Assembly (NCBI GenBank): GCA_038255145.1 | Contig: JBBSLP010000001.1 | Span: 62,001 to 126,000 of the forward strand | Reading direction: 5' to 3' | Origin: WHTX01 sp038255145 | GTDB lineage: Bacteria > Actinomycetota > Acidimicrobiia > Acidimicrobiales > CAIXPF01 | DNA: 64,000 nt | Shown: one piece after another, positions 15,739 through 23,241 of the stretch | Layout: every line of letters begins with the position of its first letter | Numbering within the stretch: position 1 is the stretch's first letter | Program-made: the position numbers and the translations under genes | Notes under the pieces: model-generated | Database searches by the model: none | What the model was told of the DNA's origin: nothing | Seen by the model: the letters and a program-made list of their open reading frames with translations, nothing else

Positions 15739-15960
15739 CTAGCCGGCGGGGTGGAAGACGGGGATGGCCTCGCCGTCACCGGGCCGGGTGAAGGCGACCT
15801 CGAACCTGTCCCCCACGGCCAGGGAAGGGGCGTCCACGCCGATGCCCAGGTGGTGCCCACAGGAGCGGCAGCGGCGGATGACGAGGCGATCCTGGGCGGC
15901 GGCGTCGAAGAAGGGGGCGGACTCGGCGTCGCGGATGGCGGCGGTGACGGCGTTGGTCAT
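15739..15960 (-). CDS. DUF35 (zinc ribbon/OB-fold) protein with internal deletion
   Basis: 73 residues against about 130 in the family. The N-terminal helix and first zinc knuckle remain (LVIRRCRSCGHHL), and so does the end of the OB fold (LAVGDRFEVAFTRPGDGEAIPVFHPAG). The second CxxC knuckle and most of the barrel between them (about 55 residues) are missing, with frame retained. It starts 6 bases after the thiolase gene, the usual thiolase/DUF35 pairing, in which DUF35 acts as the acyl-CoA-binding partner. The deleted version should not fold normally. The paralogous module at 20.5-22.1 kb has a nearly full-length DUF35. Confidence 0.75.
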   Translation of the reverse strand: MTNAVTAAIRDAESAPFFDAAAQDRLVIRRCRSCGHHLGIGVDAPSLAVGDRFEVAFTRPGDGEAIPVFHPAG

Positions 15961-15966
15961 GACGCC

Positions 15967-17133
15967 TCAGCTCCTGCGGTTCGGGCTCAGGATGAGGGTG
16001 GCGTGGTAGTCGAGGATGCCGCCGTTGCCGCTGACCAGCACGACGTCGCTGCGGGGGGCCTGGCGGGCGCCGCCATGGCCCCGGGCCTGGATGACCCCCT
16101 CGGACAAGGGCGTCATGCCCCACAGGTAGTAGCCCGACAGCTGGCCACCGCCGGTGTTGGTGGGCAGTGATCCCCCGGGGGCCAGGGCACCGCTGGCGGC
16201 GAAGGGCCCGCCCTCGCCCTTGGCGCAGAAGCCGTAGTCCTCCAGCGAGATGAGCACGGTGAACGTGTAGCAGTCGTAGAGCTCGCACACGTCCACGTCG
16301 GCCGGGGTGATGCCGGCCATGCCCATGGCCGTGGCCCCCGACGCCACCGCCCCGCTGGTGATGCCGAAGTCGCTGCCCGCCTCCATGACGTGGCCGGGGT
16401 GGCCCTGGCCGAAGCCGACGACGTGCACCGCGGGCTGGGCCAGATCGGCGGCCCGTTCGGCCGAGGTCACCACCACGGCGATGCCACCGTTGGACACCAG
16501 GCAGCAGTCGAGCAGGCGCAACGGGTCGACGATCCAACGCGACGCAGCGTGGTCCTCCAGCGTGATGGGGGTGCGCATCTGGGCCAGTGGGTTGTCGACC
16601 GCCCACGCCCGCTGGCTGACGGCCACCGCGCCCAGGTGCTCGACGGTGGTGCCGAAGCGCTCCATGTGGCGCCGGGTGGCCAGGGCGTAGCGGTGGTTGG
16701 CGCTCTCGAAGCCTCCGGCGGCGCCGACCGACATGAAGCCGGACAGGCCCATGCCCGCGTTGGAGTACGCCTCCGCGGCCGAGCGGGCCTCGACCAGGGG
16801 GGCGTCGCCGAACACGCACAGCACCGTGGTGGCCAGCCCCGCGGCGACGGCCAGGCTGGCGTACTGGACCATGTTGCCGGCGGTGGAGCCGTAGGAGGTC
16901 ATCTGGCTGAGCAGGCGCAGGTCGCGCAGGCCCAGGTCACGCTGGAGGCGGATGGTCACCCCACCACTGCGCCCCTCGCTGACCAGCAAGCCGTCGACGT
17001 CACCCGGTCCCAGGCCGGCGTCGGCCACGGCCAGGCGGGCGGCCTCGGCGGCGAACTCGGCCGCGGTGCGCCCGTAGACCCGTCCCACGTCGGTGATGCC
17101 CAGCCCCACGATGGCCGCGTCCGTCCCCGTCAT
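15967..17133 (-). CDS. Ltp2/SCPx-like thiolase family protein
   Basis: 388 residues, full thiolase-fold length. The usual nucleophilic Cys region reads QMTSYGSTAGNMVQYA, with no cysteine, so it is not an ordinary thiolase. Motifs CELYDCYTFTVLISLEDYGFC and GEGGPF, plus PTNTGGGQLSGYY, match the SCPx/Ltp group whose member Ltp2 is a retro-aldolase acting with a DUF35 partner in steroid side-chain degradation (established for mycobacteria and Rhodococcus-type systems). The partner here is the shortened DUF35 immediately downstream. ATG 17133 lies six bases after a TAGACA element. Substrate unknown. Confidence 0.85.
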   Translation of the reverse strand: MTGTDAAIVGLGITDVGRVYGRTAAEFAAEAARLAVADAGLGPGDVDGLLVSEGRSGGVTIRLQRDLGLRDLRLLSQMTSYGSTAGNMVQYASLAVAAGLATTVLCVFGDAPLVEARSAAEAYSNAGMGLSGFMSVGAAGGFESANHRYALATRRHMERFGTTVEHLGAVAVSQRAWAVDNPLAQMRTPITLEDHAASRWIVDPLRLLDCCLVSNGGIAVVVTSAERAADLAQPAVHVVGFGQGHPGHVMEAGSDFGITSGAVASGATAMGMAGITPADVDVCELYDCYTFTVLISLEDYGFCAKGEGGPFAASGALAPGGSLPTNTGGGQLSGYYLWGMTPLSEGVIQARGHGGARQAPRSDVVLVSGNGGILDYHATLILSPNRRS

Positions 17134-17188
17134 GGCTGATGTCTAGCGCGCCGCCGTCCTCCGGGCGGGGGCTGCGCTGACACCCCTG

Positions 17189-17563
17189 TCAGGCGTCGGA
17201 CCGCGAGCGCCAGGCCCGGTAGCCGCCGACCAGGTCGGTGGCGTCGGCCAGGCCCAGCTCCTGCAGGGTGGCTGCGGCCAGGCTCGAGGCGTAGCCCTCG
17301 TTGCACACCACGATGACCCGACGGGTGCCGTCGGCCTCGGGGATGCGGTCGGGGCTGGTGGGGTCGAGGCGCCACTCGAGGTGGATGCGCTCGATGACCA
17401 CGGCCCCGGGCAGCTCGCCCTCGGTGTCGCGGTTGGCCTGGGGGCGGATGTCGACCACCAGGGCACCCGCCGCCACCTGGGCGGCCAGGTCCACGGGTTC
17501 GACCCGGTCGAGGCCCGAGCGCACCCGCTCCAGGTAGCTGCCGATGGCGCCGGGGTCAGCCAC
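17189..17563 (-). CDS. Rhodanese-like domain protein
   Basis: 124 residues, single rhodanese domain: VVDIRPQANRDTEGELPGAVVIERIHLEWRL (start of the fold), then the active-site loop VVCNEGYASSLAAATL with the catalytic Cys, and the ending LVGGYRAWR. Probably a sulfurtransferase or sulfur carrier. GTG 17563 lies inside the end of the cysteine dioxygenase gene (8-base overlap), so the two are translationally coupled; together they suggest sulfur amino acid catabolism, with sulfinate or persulfide handling. Confidence 0.88.
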   Translation of the reverse strand: MADPGAIGSYLERVRSGLDRVEPVDLAAQVAAGALVVDIRPQANRDTEGELPGAVVIERIHLEWRLDPTSPDRIPEADGTRRVIVVCNEGYASSLAAATLQELGLADATDLVGGYRAWRSRSDA

Positions 17564-18155
17564 GCCGTGACGGGTGCAGCAGCACCGAGGCCACGGCCGC
17601 GGGCAGGGCGGAGGGTTCCGAGTCGATCACGTCGGTGACGATAGGGGCCAGGGTGTCGGCGTCGTAGCGGTTCATGGTGCGCAGCGGGGGTGAGTACACG
17701 TGCACGCTGGTCGCCGGCCGGCCCTCGACGTTGGTGATGTCGTGGATGGCGCCCACCGGCACCACGTGCACCGAGCCGGTGGGCAACTGACGGGCCACCA
17801 GGCGGCCGTCGACGGGGTGGAGCTCGGTCAGGGTGCCCTCGGTGACGGCGATGACCCCCACGGAGGGGCCGTGGTCGTGGGGCTCGACGCGTTGGCCCTC
17901 GGTCCAGCCGATGACCCAGGCCTCGTAACGGGCCGTGGCCAGCAGGCGCACCGGACGGCGACCGGTGAGGTCGTGGTTGGCCACGGCCCGGATCAGCCCC
18001 GACGCTGCGGCCAGGCCCTCGGCGATGTCGACCAACAGGGCGGCATCGAGAGGCACGTCCACCGGCGCCGGGCTGGCCGCGACCGGGACCGATACGACCG
18101 GGACGGGCACGACCGGGGTGGGCAGGACCGTTCCCACTAATGTTGACCAACTCAC
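17556..18155 (-). CDS. Cysteine dioxygenase-like cupin
   Basis: 199 residues. After a Val/Pro-rich N-terminus of about 30 residues comes a cysteine dioxygenase type I cupin: the iron-binding EPHDHGPSVGVIAVTEG (two His) and VGAIHDITN (third His), followed by RPATSVHVYSPPL. The family oxidises cysteine or related thiols to sulfinates with non-haem Fe(II). The start is uncertain: GTG 18155 follows TAGAAA by six bases and has no ribosome site, in line with the leaderless pattern; GTG 18137 is an alternative. It overlaps the downstream rhodanese gene. Confidence 0.85.
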   Translation of the reverse strand: MSWSTLVGTVLPTPVVPVPVVSVPVAASPAPVDVPLDAALLVDIAEGLAAASGLIRAVANHDLTGRRPVRLLATARYEAWVIGWTEGQRVEPHDHGPSVGVIAVTEGTLTELHPVDGRLVARQLPTGSVHVVPVGAIHDITNVEGRPATSVHVYSPPLRTMNRYDADTLAPIVTDVIDSEPSALPAAVASVLLHPSRRG

Positions 18156-18306
18156 TCGGGATTTCTACCGCGGCCCGGCGTCAGCCACAACCCCGACGGG
18201 CGATCGACCACGTGACGATTGCCCGAAGGGCCTGAGGGGTAGCCGTGCCCCCAGGAGACCGGACAGCACGCCCCGCCGCCAACTGCCGATGGTCCGGGGA
18301 CCGCCG

Positions 18307-18744
18307 ATGGACCAGCGCGACATCCTGCTCGAGCTCCCCGACGAGCCTCCCTACGGGCCCGTGCTCGTCGACGTGGTCATGGGCCACCCCGAACGGGCGC
18401 GTGACGTGATCGACCACCTCGACGCAGGTGGAGCGACGGCCCTGGCCGCCGAACTGCTCGAGGTCACCGATCGCTACTGCAGCACCGGCCGGGCCCCCCG
18501 GGCCCGCAGCCGCATCCTGGCCGAACTGGTGGACGCATCCGAGGGTGGCGGCCCCCTGGTCGACCTGTCGGCCCCCGAGCCCCTGCAACGGCGGGCGGCA
18601 GGCATGACCGCCGTGCTAGTGGCCGACCCCCGTCGGGACCGCACGGCCAGCCTGGCCGCGCTGACCCCGGGGGGCCAGCGTGATGTGGCCTGGGCCGCCG
18701 CGGTGGTCGCGGCCCGGGCCCTCGCCGTAGGCACCACCCGCTAG
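18307..18744 (+). CDS. Hypothetical protein, helical
   Basis: 145 residues, mostly Ala/Leu/Glu-rich and probably all-helical, beginning MDQRDILLELPDEPPYGP. No family recognised and no catalytic motif. ATG 18307 is the likely start, with in-frame ATG 18289 as an alternative; the frame is open to 17935 but that part is antisense to cysteine dioxygenase. It is divergent from cysteine dioxygenase (about 150 bases between) and convergent with the next methyltransferase (23 bases between stops). Confidence 0.55.
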   Translation: MDQRDILLELPDEPPYGPVLVDVVMGHPERARDVIDHLDAGGATALAAELLEVTDRYCSTGRAPRARSRILAELVDASEGGGPLVDLSAPEPLQRRAAGMTAVLVADPRRDRTASLAALTPGGQRDVAWAAAVVAARALAVGTTR

Positions 18745-18767
18745 GCCCCGCCGTTCACCACCGGCGT

Positions 18768-19541
18768 TCACCACCGGCGTACGGCCACCACGGCCGCAGC
18801 CTCGACCTCGCCCCGGGCCACGCGGCGGCCCAGGGCCGCGCCGTCGGCCAGCCAGTCGGCGTAGCCGGCGTCCCCGCCGTGGCTGTGGTCGACCTCGTCG
18901 TCGACCCTGTGGCTGACCCGCTGCCACGACGTCGCCGCGGTGGCGTCGGCCCCCTCCACGTGCACGGCGTGGAAGCCCGCCGCGGCCAGTTCGGCCACCA
19001 TGGCCTCGATCGAGCGGAACGTGTTGACGGACCCGGTGGGATGCAGCACCCCGCCGGGGGTCACGGCGCCGAACAGGTCGGCCACGCCCAGGCGGCCGCC
19101 CGGCGCCAGGAGGCGATGGCATTCGGCCAGGGTCGGTCCGGCGTCGTCGACCAGGGACAACACGCCGAGCAGGGTCACCGCCCCGGCCACGCCCGACCGC
19201 AGCGGCAGGTGGTCACCGGTGCCGGCGGCCACCACCAGGTCGGGGAAGAGCTGACGGGCGTTGGCCGCGCTGCCCGAGGCGGGCTCGACGGCCACCACCG
19301 CGGCCCCGGTACGGCGGCCCAACCAGGCCGACGCCCCACCCAGGCCGGCCCCCACGTCGACGAGCAGGTGGCCCGGGGCCACACCCAGGTGGTCGGCGAC
19401 CACGGCCAGTAGGTGGGGGAAGGCCGCGCCCGGTGACGTGGCCGCCACCCGCTCGTCCCCCTGCAGACCCAGGCGGCGTACGGCCTCGGCCCGCCAGCGG
19501 GCCGGCTCGTCGAACAGCTGGATCTCGGGACCCTGGTCCAC
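18768..19541 (-). CDS. Class I SAM-dependent methyltransferase
   Basis: 257 residues. SAM motif I is LLVDVGAGLGGASAWL (residues about 59-74), followed by VVAVEPASGSAANARQLFP, TGDHLPLRSG, a cysteine-free post-motif region and LLAPGGRLGVADLF. This resembles small-molecule O- or C-methyltransferases of the ubiE type. Start GTG 19541 has GAGGGGGC five bases upstream; the frame is open much further but that is antisense to the divergent hydrolase. Substrate unknown. Confidence 0.82.
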   Translation of the reverse strand: MDQGPEIQLFDEPARWRAEAVRRLGLQGDERVAATSPGAAFPHLLAVVADHLGVAPGHLLVDVGAGLGGASAWLGRRTGAAVVAVEPASGSAANARQLFPDLVVAAGTGDHLPLRSGVAGAVTLLGVLSLVDDAGPTLAECHRLLAPGGRLGVADLFGAVTPGGVLHPTGSVNTFRSIEAMVAELAAAGFHAVHVEGADATAATSWQRVSHRVDDEVDHSHGGDAGYADWLADGAALGRRVARGEVEAAAVVAVRRW

Positions 19542-19635
19542 CTTCGCCCCCTCGTCCGCCGGTTGCGTTCCCCGGTGCACGTGCACCTGGCGACGACCTA
19601 CCCCACCGGCGAGCCTGCCAGCCCGTCGCCCCCAA

Positions 19636-19671
19636 TTGACACTGTCGTCAACCCATCGATACCGTCCCCCG
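19636..19671 (+). promoter_or_regulatory. Consensus promoter driving a leaderless transcript
   Basis: TTGACA (19636-19641), an 18-base spacer, then TACCGT (19660-19665). The start codon GTG 19672 follows six bases later, where the transcript itself should begin. There is no room for a ribosome binding site. It is the cleanest example of the recurring start architecture in this window. Confidence 0.75.
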
Positions 19672-20496
19672 GTGCCTTGCAAGTACGTTCCGGTGGGCGG
19701 GGTGGCGACGTTGCTGCACCACCGCGGTCCCACCACCCTCCCTGGCCACCCCCCTGACGTCAGTGCCGGAGCCGTCGTGCTCTGCCTGCACGACGCCGGG
19801 GACAACGGGGCCAGCTTCGGCGCCCTGGAAGACGCGCTGGTGGCCGGCAACAGCCCCATCGCCTTCGACCTGCCCGGCCACGGCCGATCGGGAGGGCTCG
19901 ACAGCCTGGGCTCCATCGAGGCCATGGCCGCCCACACCCGTTCCTTCGCCGACGCCCTGGGCCTGAGCGCCCCGGTGCTGCTGGGCGAGGGCATGGGTGC
20001 CGCCGTCGCCATCGAGGCCGCCGCTGCTGACCCCGGCTGGGCCCAGGCCCTGGTGCTGTGCGGCGGGGCCACGGCCCGGGCCCAGGTCGACGTCATCGTC
20101 GACCAGCTGGCCCAGGTCACCGCCGGTCGGGCCCGACGCGAGTTCGACCAGACCGGGTACGCCCCCGACACGGCCAGGGAGGTCTACATGGCCGCCTTCG
20201 GCGAGTGGATCAAGACCGACCCCCGGGCCACCCTCGGTGACCGCAGGGCGCAGGCGGCCTGGGACGGCACCGCCCGCCTGGCGGCCGTGACCGTGCCCGT
20301 GCTCGTGGTGGTGGGCGAGTTCGAGGACGAGGTCGGCAAGGCCGCGGCCGATGAGCTCGTGGCCGGCCTCACCGGCACCACGGCCCGCATCGCCACCCTG
20401 TCCGGCGCCGGCCGCCACGGCGTCATCGAGCAGCCCGCCGCCCTGGCCGCCCTGGTCAGCGAGTTCCTCAGCGAGACGGTCGGAGCCACGTCATGA
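19672..20496 (+). CDS. Alpha/beta hydrolase (first gene of the hydratase/aldolase operon)
   Basis: 274 residues. Oxyanion loop LCLHDAGDNGASFG, DLPGHGRSGG, nucleophile elbow LLGEGMGAAVAI (the position usually Ser in GxSxG is Glu in GEGMG, so the serine nucleophile is missing), acid region VVGEFEDEV and GRHGVIEQPAAL with His. Without a serine it may not be a normal esterase; C-C hydrolase or non-catalytic roles are possible. It starts leaderless at GTG 19672 and overlaps the thiolase start by ATGA, so it heads the operon. Confidence 0.82.
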   Translation: MPCKYVPVGGVATLLHHRGPTTLPGHPPDVSAGAVVLCLHDAGDNGASFGALEDALVAGNSPIAFDLPGHGRSGGLDSLGSIEAMAAHTRSFADALGLSAPVLLGEGMGAAVAIEAAAADPGWAQALVLCGGATARAQVDVIVDQLAQVTAGRARREFDQTGYAPDTAREVYMAAFGEWIKTDPRATLGDRRAQAAWDGTARLAAVTVPVLVVVGEFEDEVGKAAADELVAGLTGTTARIATLSGAGRHGVIEQPAALAALVSEFLSETVGATS

Positions 20497-21653
20497 GCCT
20501 GTCCGGCAAGGCCGCCATCGCCGGGGTGTTCGAGCACCCCACCCGGTGGGCGCCCGACAAGACCGAGTTCCAGATCATGGCCGAGTCGGCCCGGGGCGCC
20601 CTCGAGGACGCCGGGCTGGGCCTGAGCGACGTCGACGGGCTGTTCGCGGCGAGCATGACCATGGGCGCCATGGGCACCATCGAGCTGGCCGAGTACCTGA
20701 ACCTCAAGCCCGACTACGTGGACGGCACCAACATCGGCGGCTCGTCGTTCGTGGCCCACGTGACCCACGCCGCCGCCGCCATCAACGCCGGGCTGTGCAA
20801 CGTGGCCCTCATCCTCTACGGATCGACGGCGGCGTCGACGTCGATGGCCATCGGCACCGGGTTGGGCCAGACCAGCACCGACCCGGCCCAGTCCTTCACC
20901 GGCCCCTACGGGGTGACCACGGTGGGCAGCTACGCCATGGTGGCCCGCCTGCACATGGAGCGCTACGGCACCACCTCGGCCCAGTTGGCCGAGATCGCCG
21001 TGACCATGCGCAAGCACGCCTCGCTCAACCCCGCGGCCAAGATGCGCCAGCTCATCACCGTGGACGACGTGCTCGGCAGCCGCGTCATCTCGGATCCCCT
21101 GCACCTGTTGGACTGCTGCATCATCAGCGACGGCGGCGGGGCCATCATCGTGACCTCGGCCGAGCGGGCTGCGGACCTGCGCAAAGCGCCGGTGGCCGTG
21201 CTCGGGTGCGGCGAGGCCGTGGCCCACCAGGAGATCGGCTCGCCCGACCTGTTGACCGTGGCCGCCCGCCAGTCCGGTGAGCGGGCCTTCGCCATGGCCG
21301 GCGTGGGACGCCGCGACATCGACCTGGCCATGATCTACGACTCGTTCACCATCACCGTGCTGGCCACGTTGGAGAACCTGGGCTTCTGCAAGCTGGGTGA
21401 GGGCGGCGACTTCGTCGGCGGGGGCCGCATCGGCATCGGCGGCGACCTGCCCGTGAACCCCGACGGTGGCGGCCTGTCCAACAACCACCCGGGCATGCGG
21501 GGCATCTTCCTGGTCATCGAGGCCGTCAAGCAGCTGCGGGGAGAGTGCGACGCCCGCCAGGTGCAGGGCGCCCGACTGGCCTGCGTGCACGGCACCGGTG
21601 GCACCCTGGGCGTGGCCCACAGCGGCGCCACCCTGATCCTGGGAGCGAACTGA
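20493..21653 (+). CDS. Ltp2/SCPx-like thiolase family protein
   Basis: 386 residues. Thiolase fold with the nucleophile loop TNIGGSSFVAHVTHAA, Ser instead of Cys, as in aldolase-type members. Conserved group motifs: IYDSFTITVLATLENLGFC, KLGEGGDF, GDLPVNPDGGGLSNNHPG and a C-terminal VHGTGGTLGVAHSGATLIL. In the known Ltp2-ChsH2 complex the thiolase-like subunit cleaves a beta-hydroxyacyl-CoA by retro-aldol chemistry with a DUF35 partner, and the next gene encodes one. ATG 20493 overlaps the hydrolase stop; the stop overlaps the DUF35 start (TGATG). A biosynthetic or degradative direction cannot be told from sequence. Confidence 0.87.
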   Translation: MSLSGKAAIAGVFEHPTRWAPDKTEFQIMAESARGALEDAGLGLSDVDGLFAASMTMGAMGTIELAEYLNLKPDYVDGTNIGGSSFVAHVTHAAAAINAGLCNVALILYGSTAASTSMAIGTGLGQTSTDPAQSFTGPYGVTTVGSYAMVARLHMERYGTTSAQLAEIAVTMRKHASLNPAAKMRQLITVDDVLGSRVISDPLHLLDCCIISDGGGAIIVTSAERAADLRKAPVAVLGCGEAVAHQEIGSPDLLTVAARQSGERAFAMAGVGRRDIDLAMIYDSFTITVLATLENLGFCKLGEGGDFVGGGRIGIGGDLPVNPDGGGLSNNHPGMRGIFLVIEAVKQLRGECDARQVQGARLACVHGTGGTLGVAHSGATLILGAN

Positions 21654-22087
21654 TGGCCGATGCCCCGACCCCCGAGCTGACCCACCCCCTGCCCCACGCC
21701 TCGTGGGAGACCCGGGGTTACTGGGAAGGGGCCGGGCGTGGTGAGATCGTCATCCAGCGCTGCCGGACGTGCGGGACCGTCCAGCACAAGCCCCGCGGCG
21801 TGTGCGCCACCGACCTGTCCGGCGACCTCGAGCACATCGTGGCCTCGGGTCGGGGCACGGTGTACACCTACACGATCACCAACCAGAACCAGCAGCTCCC
21901 CTTCCGCGACGCCGTGCCCTACGTGCTGGCCTACGTCGACCTCGAGGAGGGTCCCCGCCTGCTCACGAACATCGTGGGCTGCGACCCCGCCGACGTGCGC
22001 ATCGGCCAAGCTGTGGTGGCCGACTTCTCGACGGGTGAGCGCACCGACGGCGAGGCCTTCGCCGTCCCCCGGTTCCGCCCCGCATGA
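21653..22087 (+). CDS. DUF35 OB-fold protein, acyl-CoA partner of the thiolase
   Basis: 144 residues. N-terminal helix, zinc ribbon QRCRTCGTVQHKPRGVC, then OB fold (GRGTVYTYTITNQNQQLPF, PYVLAYVDLEEGPRLLTNIVGCDPADVRIGQ, VPRFRPA). The second zinc knuckle has only one Cys, so metal binding may be weak. Homologous to the C-terminal DUF35 domain of ChsH2, which docks the Ltp2 aldolase. It is translationally coupled to the thiolase gene, followed by a 75-base gap containing a mini-reading frame. Confidence 0.87.
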   Translation: MADAPTPELTHPLPHASWETRGYWEGAGRGEIVIQRCRTCGTVQHKPRGVCATDLSGDLEHIVASGRGTVYTYTITNQNQQLPFRDAVPYVLAYVDLEEGPRLLTNIVGCDPADVRIGQAVVADFSTGERTDGEAFAVPRFRPA

Positions 22088-22127
22088 CCCTGGGCATGGC
22101 GAGAGACCCGCAGGCGTTGGAAAGCTG

Positions 22128-22163
22128 ATGATCCTGACCCCCCGCACGATCGTGGCCTGCTGA
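22128..22163 (+). other. Mini-reading frame coupled to the PHP gene
   Basis: ATG 22128 opens an 11-codon frame (MILTPRTIVAC) whose TGA overlaps the PHP start (TGATG at 22161-22165). GCTGATGATCCTG occurs twice, 35 bases apart, once at each ATG. It may be a duplicated initiation region or a leader peptide; expression is unproven. Confidence 0.35.
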
Positions 22164-22789
22164 TGATCCTGGACCTGCACACGCACTCGATCATGTCCGA
22201 CGACGGTCGGGCCAAGGTCGACAACTACTGCCAGTGGATCCGCAAGAAGGAACTGCCCATCGACGGCTTCGTGCTGTCCGAGCACCGCCAGTTCGACGCC
22301 ACCTCGGACTACCGCCACCTCGAGGACCAGTACGGCCTGCTCATCCTCAAGGCCAGCGAGGTGGAGACGGACTACGGCCACGTGCTCGTGTACGGGGTGA
22401 ACGAGGACCTGGTGAACGCCTTCGACTTCGCCCGCGTCGACAACCCCCTCGGTGAGGTGCTCGAGGCGGCCAGGCGCTGTGGCGCCGTGGCCGCCCCCGC
22501 CCACCCGGGCCGGGTCAACGTGGGGATGTTCGCCCACTTCGAGCGCAAGGGACCGGTCGAGGGCATCGATCTGGTCGAGATCTACAACGGCGGCAGCCGG
22601 CCCGGTGACGACGACCTGTCGGTCCGCGAGGCCGAGCGCTTCGGCTACCGGGGCATCGGCGGCAGCGACAGCCACATCGTCAGCCGCATCGGTCGCTGCG
22701 CCACCGAGTTCGAAGAGGAGATCAAGGACATGGACGATCTGGTCGCTGCCCTGCAGGGCGGCCGTTTCGAGGCCCGGTCATGGGCGTAG
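22163..22789 (+). CDS. PHP domain metal-dependent phosphoesterase-like protein
   Basis: 208 residues. PHP motifs: MILDLHTHSIMSDD (HxH plus D), GFVLSEHRQF (H), LILKASEVETDYGHVLVYG (E and H), PAHPGR and GGSDSHIVSRIG (DxH). These are the trinuclear metal ligands of the PHP family, which hydrolyses phosphoesters or related bonds. Its place between aldolase and hydratase genes is unusual for the pathway; hydrolysis of an intermediate or of a nucleotide-bearing by-product is conceivable. It overlaps the next gene by 10 bases, so it is clearly part of the operon. Confidence 0.87.
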   Translation: MILDLHTHSIMSDDGRAKVDNYCQWIRKKELPIDGFVLSEHRQFDATSDYRHLEDQYGLLILKASEVETDYGHVLVYGVNEDLVNAFDFARVDNPLGEVLEAARRCGAVAAPAHPGRVNVGMFAHFERKGPVEGIDLVEIYNGGSRPGDDDLSVREAERFGYRGIGGSDSHIVSRIGRCATEFEEEIKDMDDLVAALQGGRFEARSWA

Positions 22790-23241
22790 CCGGCGACGGC
22801 GTGGATCTGGCCGCCATCAAGGCCGACTGGATCGGGCGCGAGCTGGAGACCACGACGTACCTCGTCGACGGGGACGACATGGTGAAGTGGGCGGTGGCCT
22901 GCGGCGAGACCGAGTCCCGCTTCATCGACCCCGCCGATCCCGACTTCCAGGCCCACCCCACGTTCACCTCGCTGTTCATGCACCACCCCGGCCTGCCGGC
23001 CGAGTTCCCCAAGTTCAGCGACCGTCCGGGCATGGACGGGGGCAAGAGCGTCGAGCTGCTGCGCCCCGTCCGGGCCGGTGAGACGTTGGCGGGGACGGCT
23101 TCGGTGGCGGACATCTTCGACAAGACGGGCCGTTCCGGGACCATGTACTTCGTCGTGCACCGCACCACCTTCCGCGACGAGGCCGGCGAAGACGTGGCCA
23201 TAGTCGACTGGAAGCTCATCACCCCGGGGGTGAAGGCATGA
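22780..23241 (+). CDS. MaoC-like subunit A (FAS1-like dehydratase domain)
   Basis: 153 residues, hot-dog fold of the N-terminal FAS1-like dehydratase type: IGRELETTTYLVDGDDMVKWAVACGETESRFIDP, ending FRDEAGEDVAIVDWKLITPG. It lacks the catalytic Asp/His hydratase pair and normally pairs with a catalytic MaoC subunit, which the next gene encodes. In mycobacterial ChsH1-ChsH2 this domain is fused to DUF35; here the parts are separate genes. ATGA overlap with the next gene. Confidence 0.87.
   Translation: MGVAGDGVDLAAIKADWIGRELETTTYLVDGDDMVKWAVACGETESRFIDPADPDFQAHPTFTSLFMHHPGLPAEFPKFSDRPGMDGGKSVELLRPVRAGETLAGTASVADIFDKTGRSGTMYFVVHRTTFRDEAGEDVAIVDWKLITPGVKA

Noticed and set aside
20172..20496. N-terminal extension of the 18.8 kb methyltransferase reaching 20171
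   Set aside because: The extension is antisense to the hydrolase gene; GTG 19541 with a strong ribosome site is the proper start.
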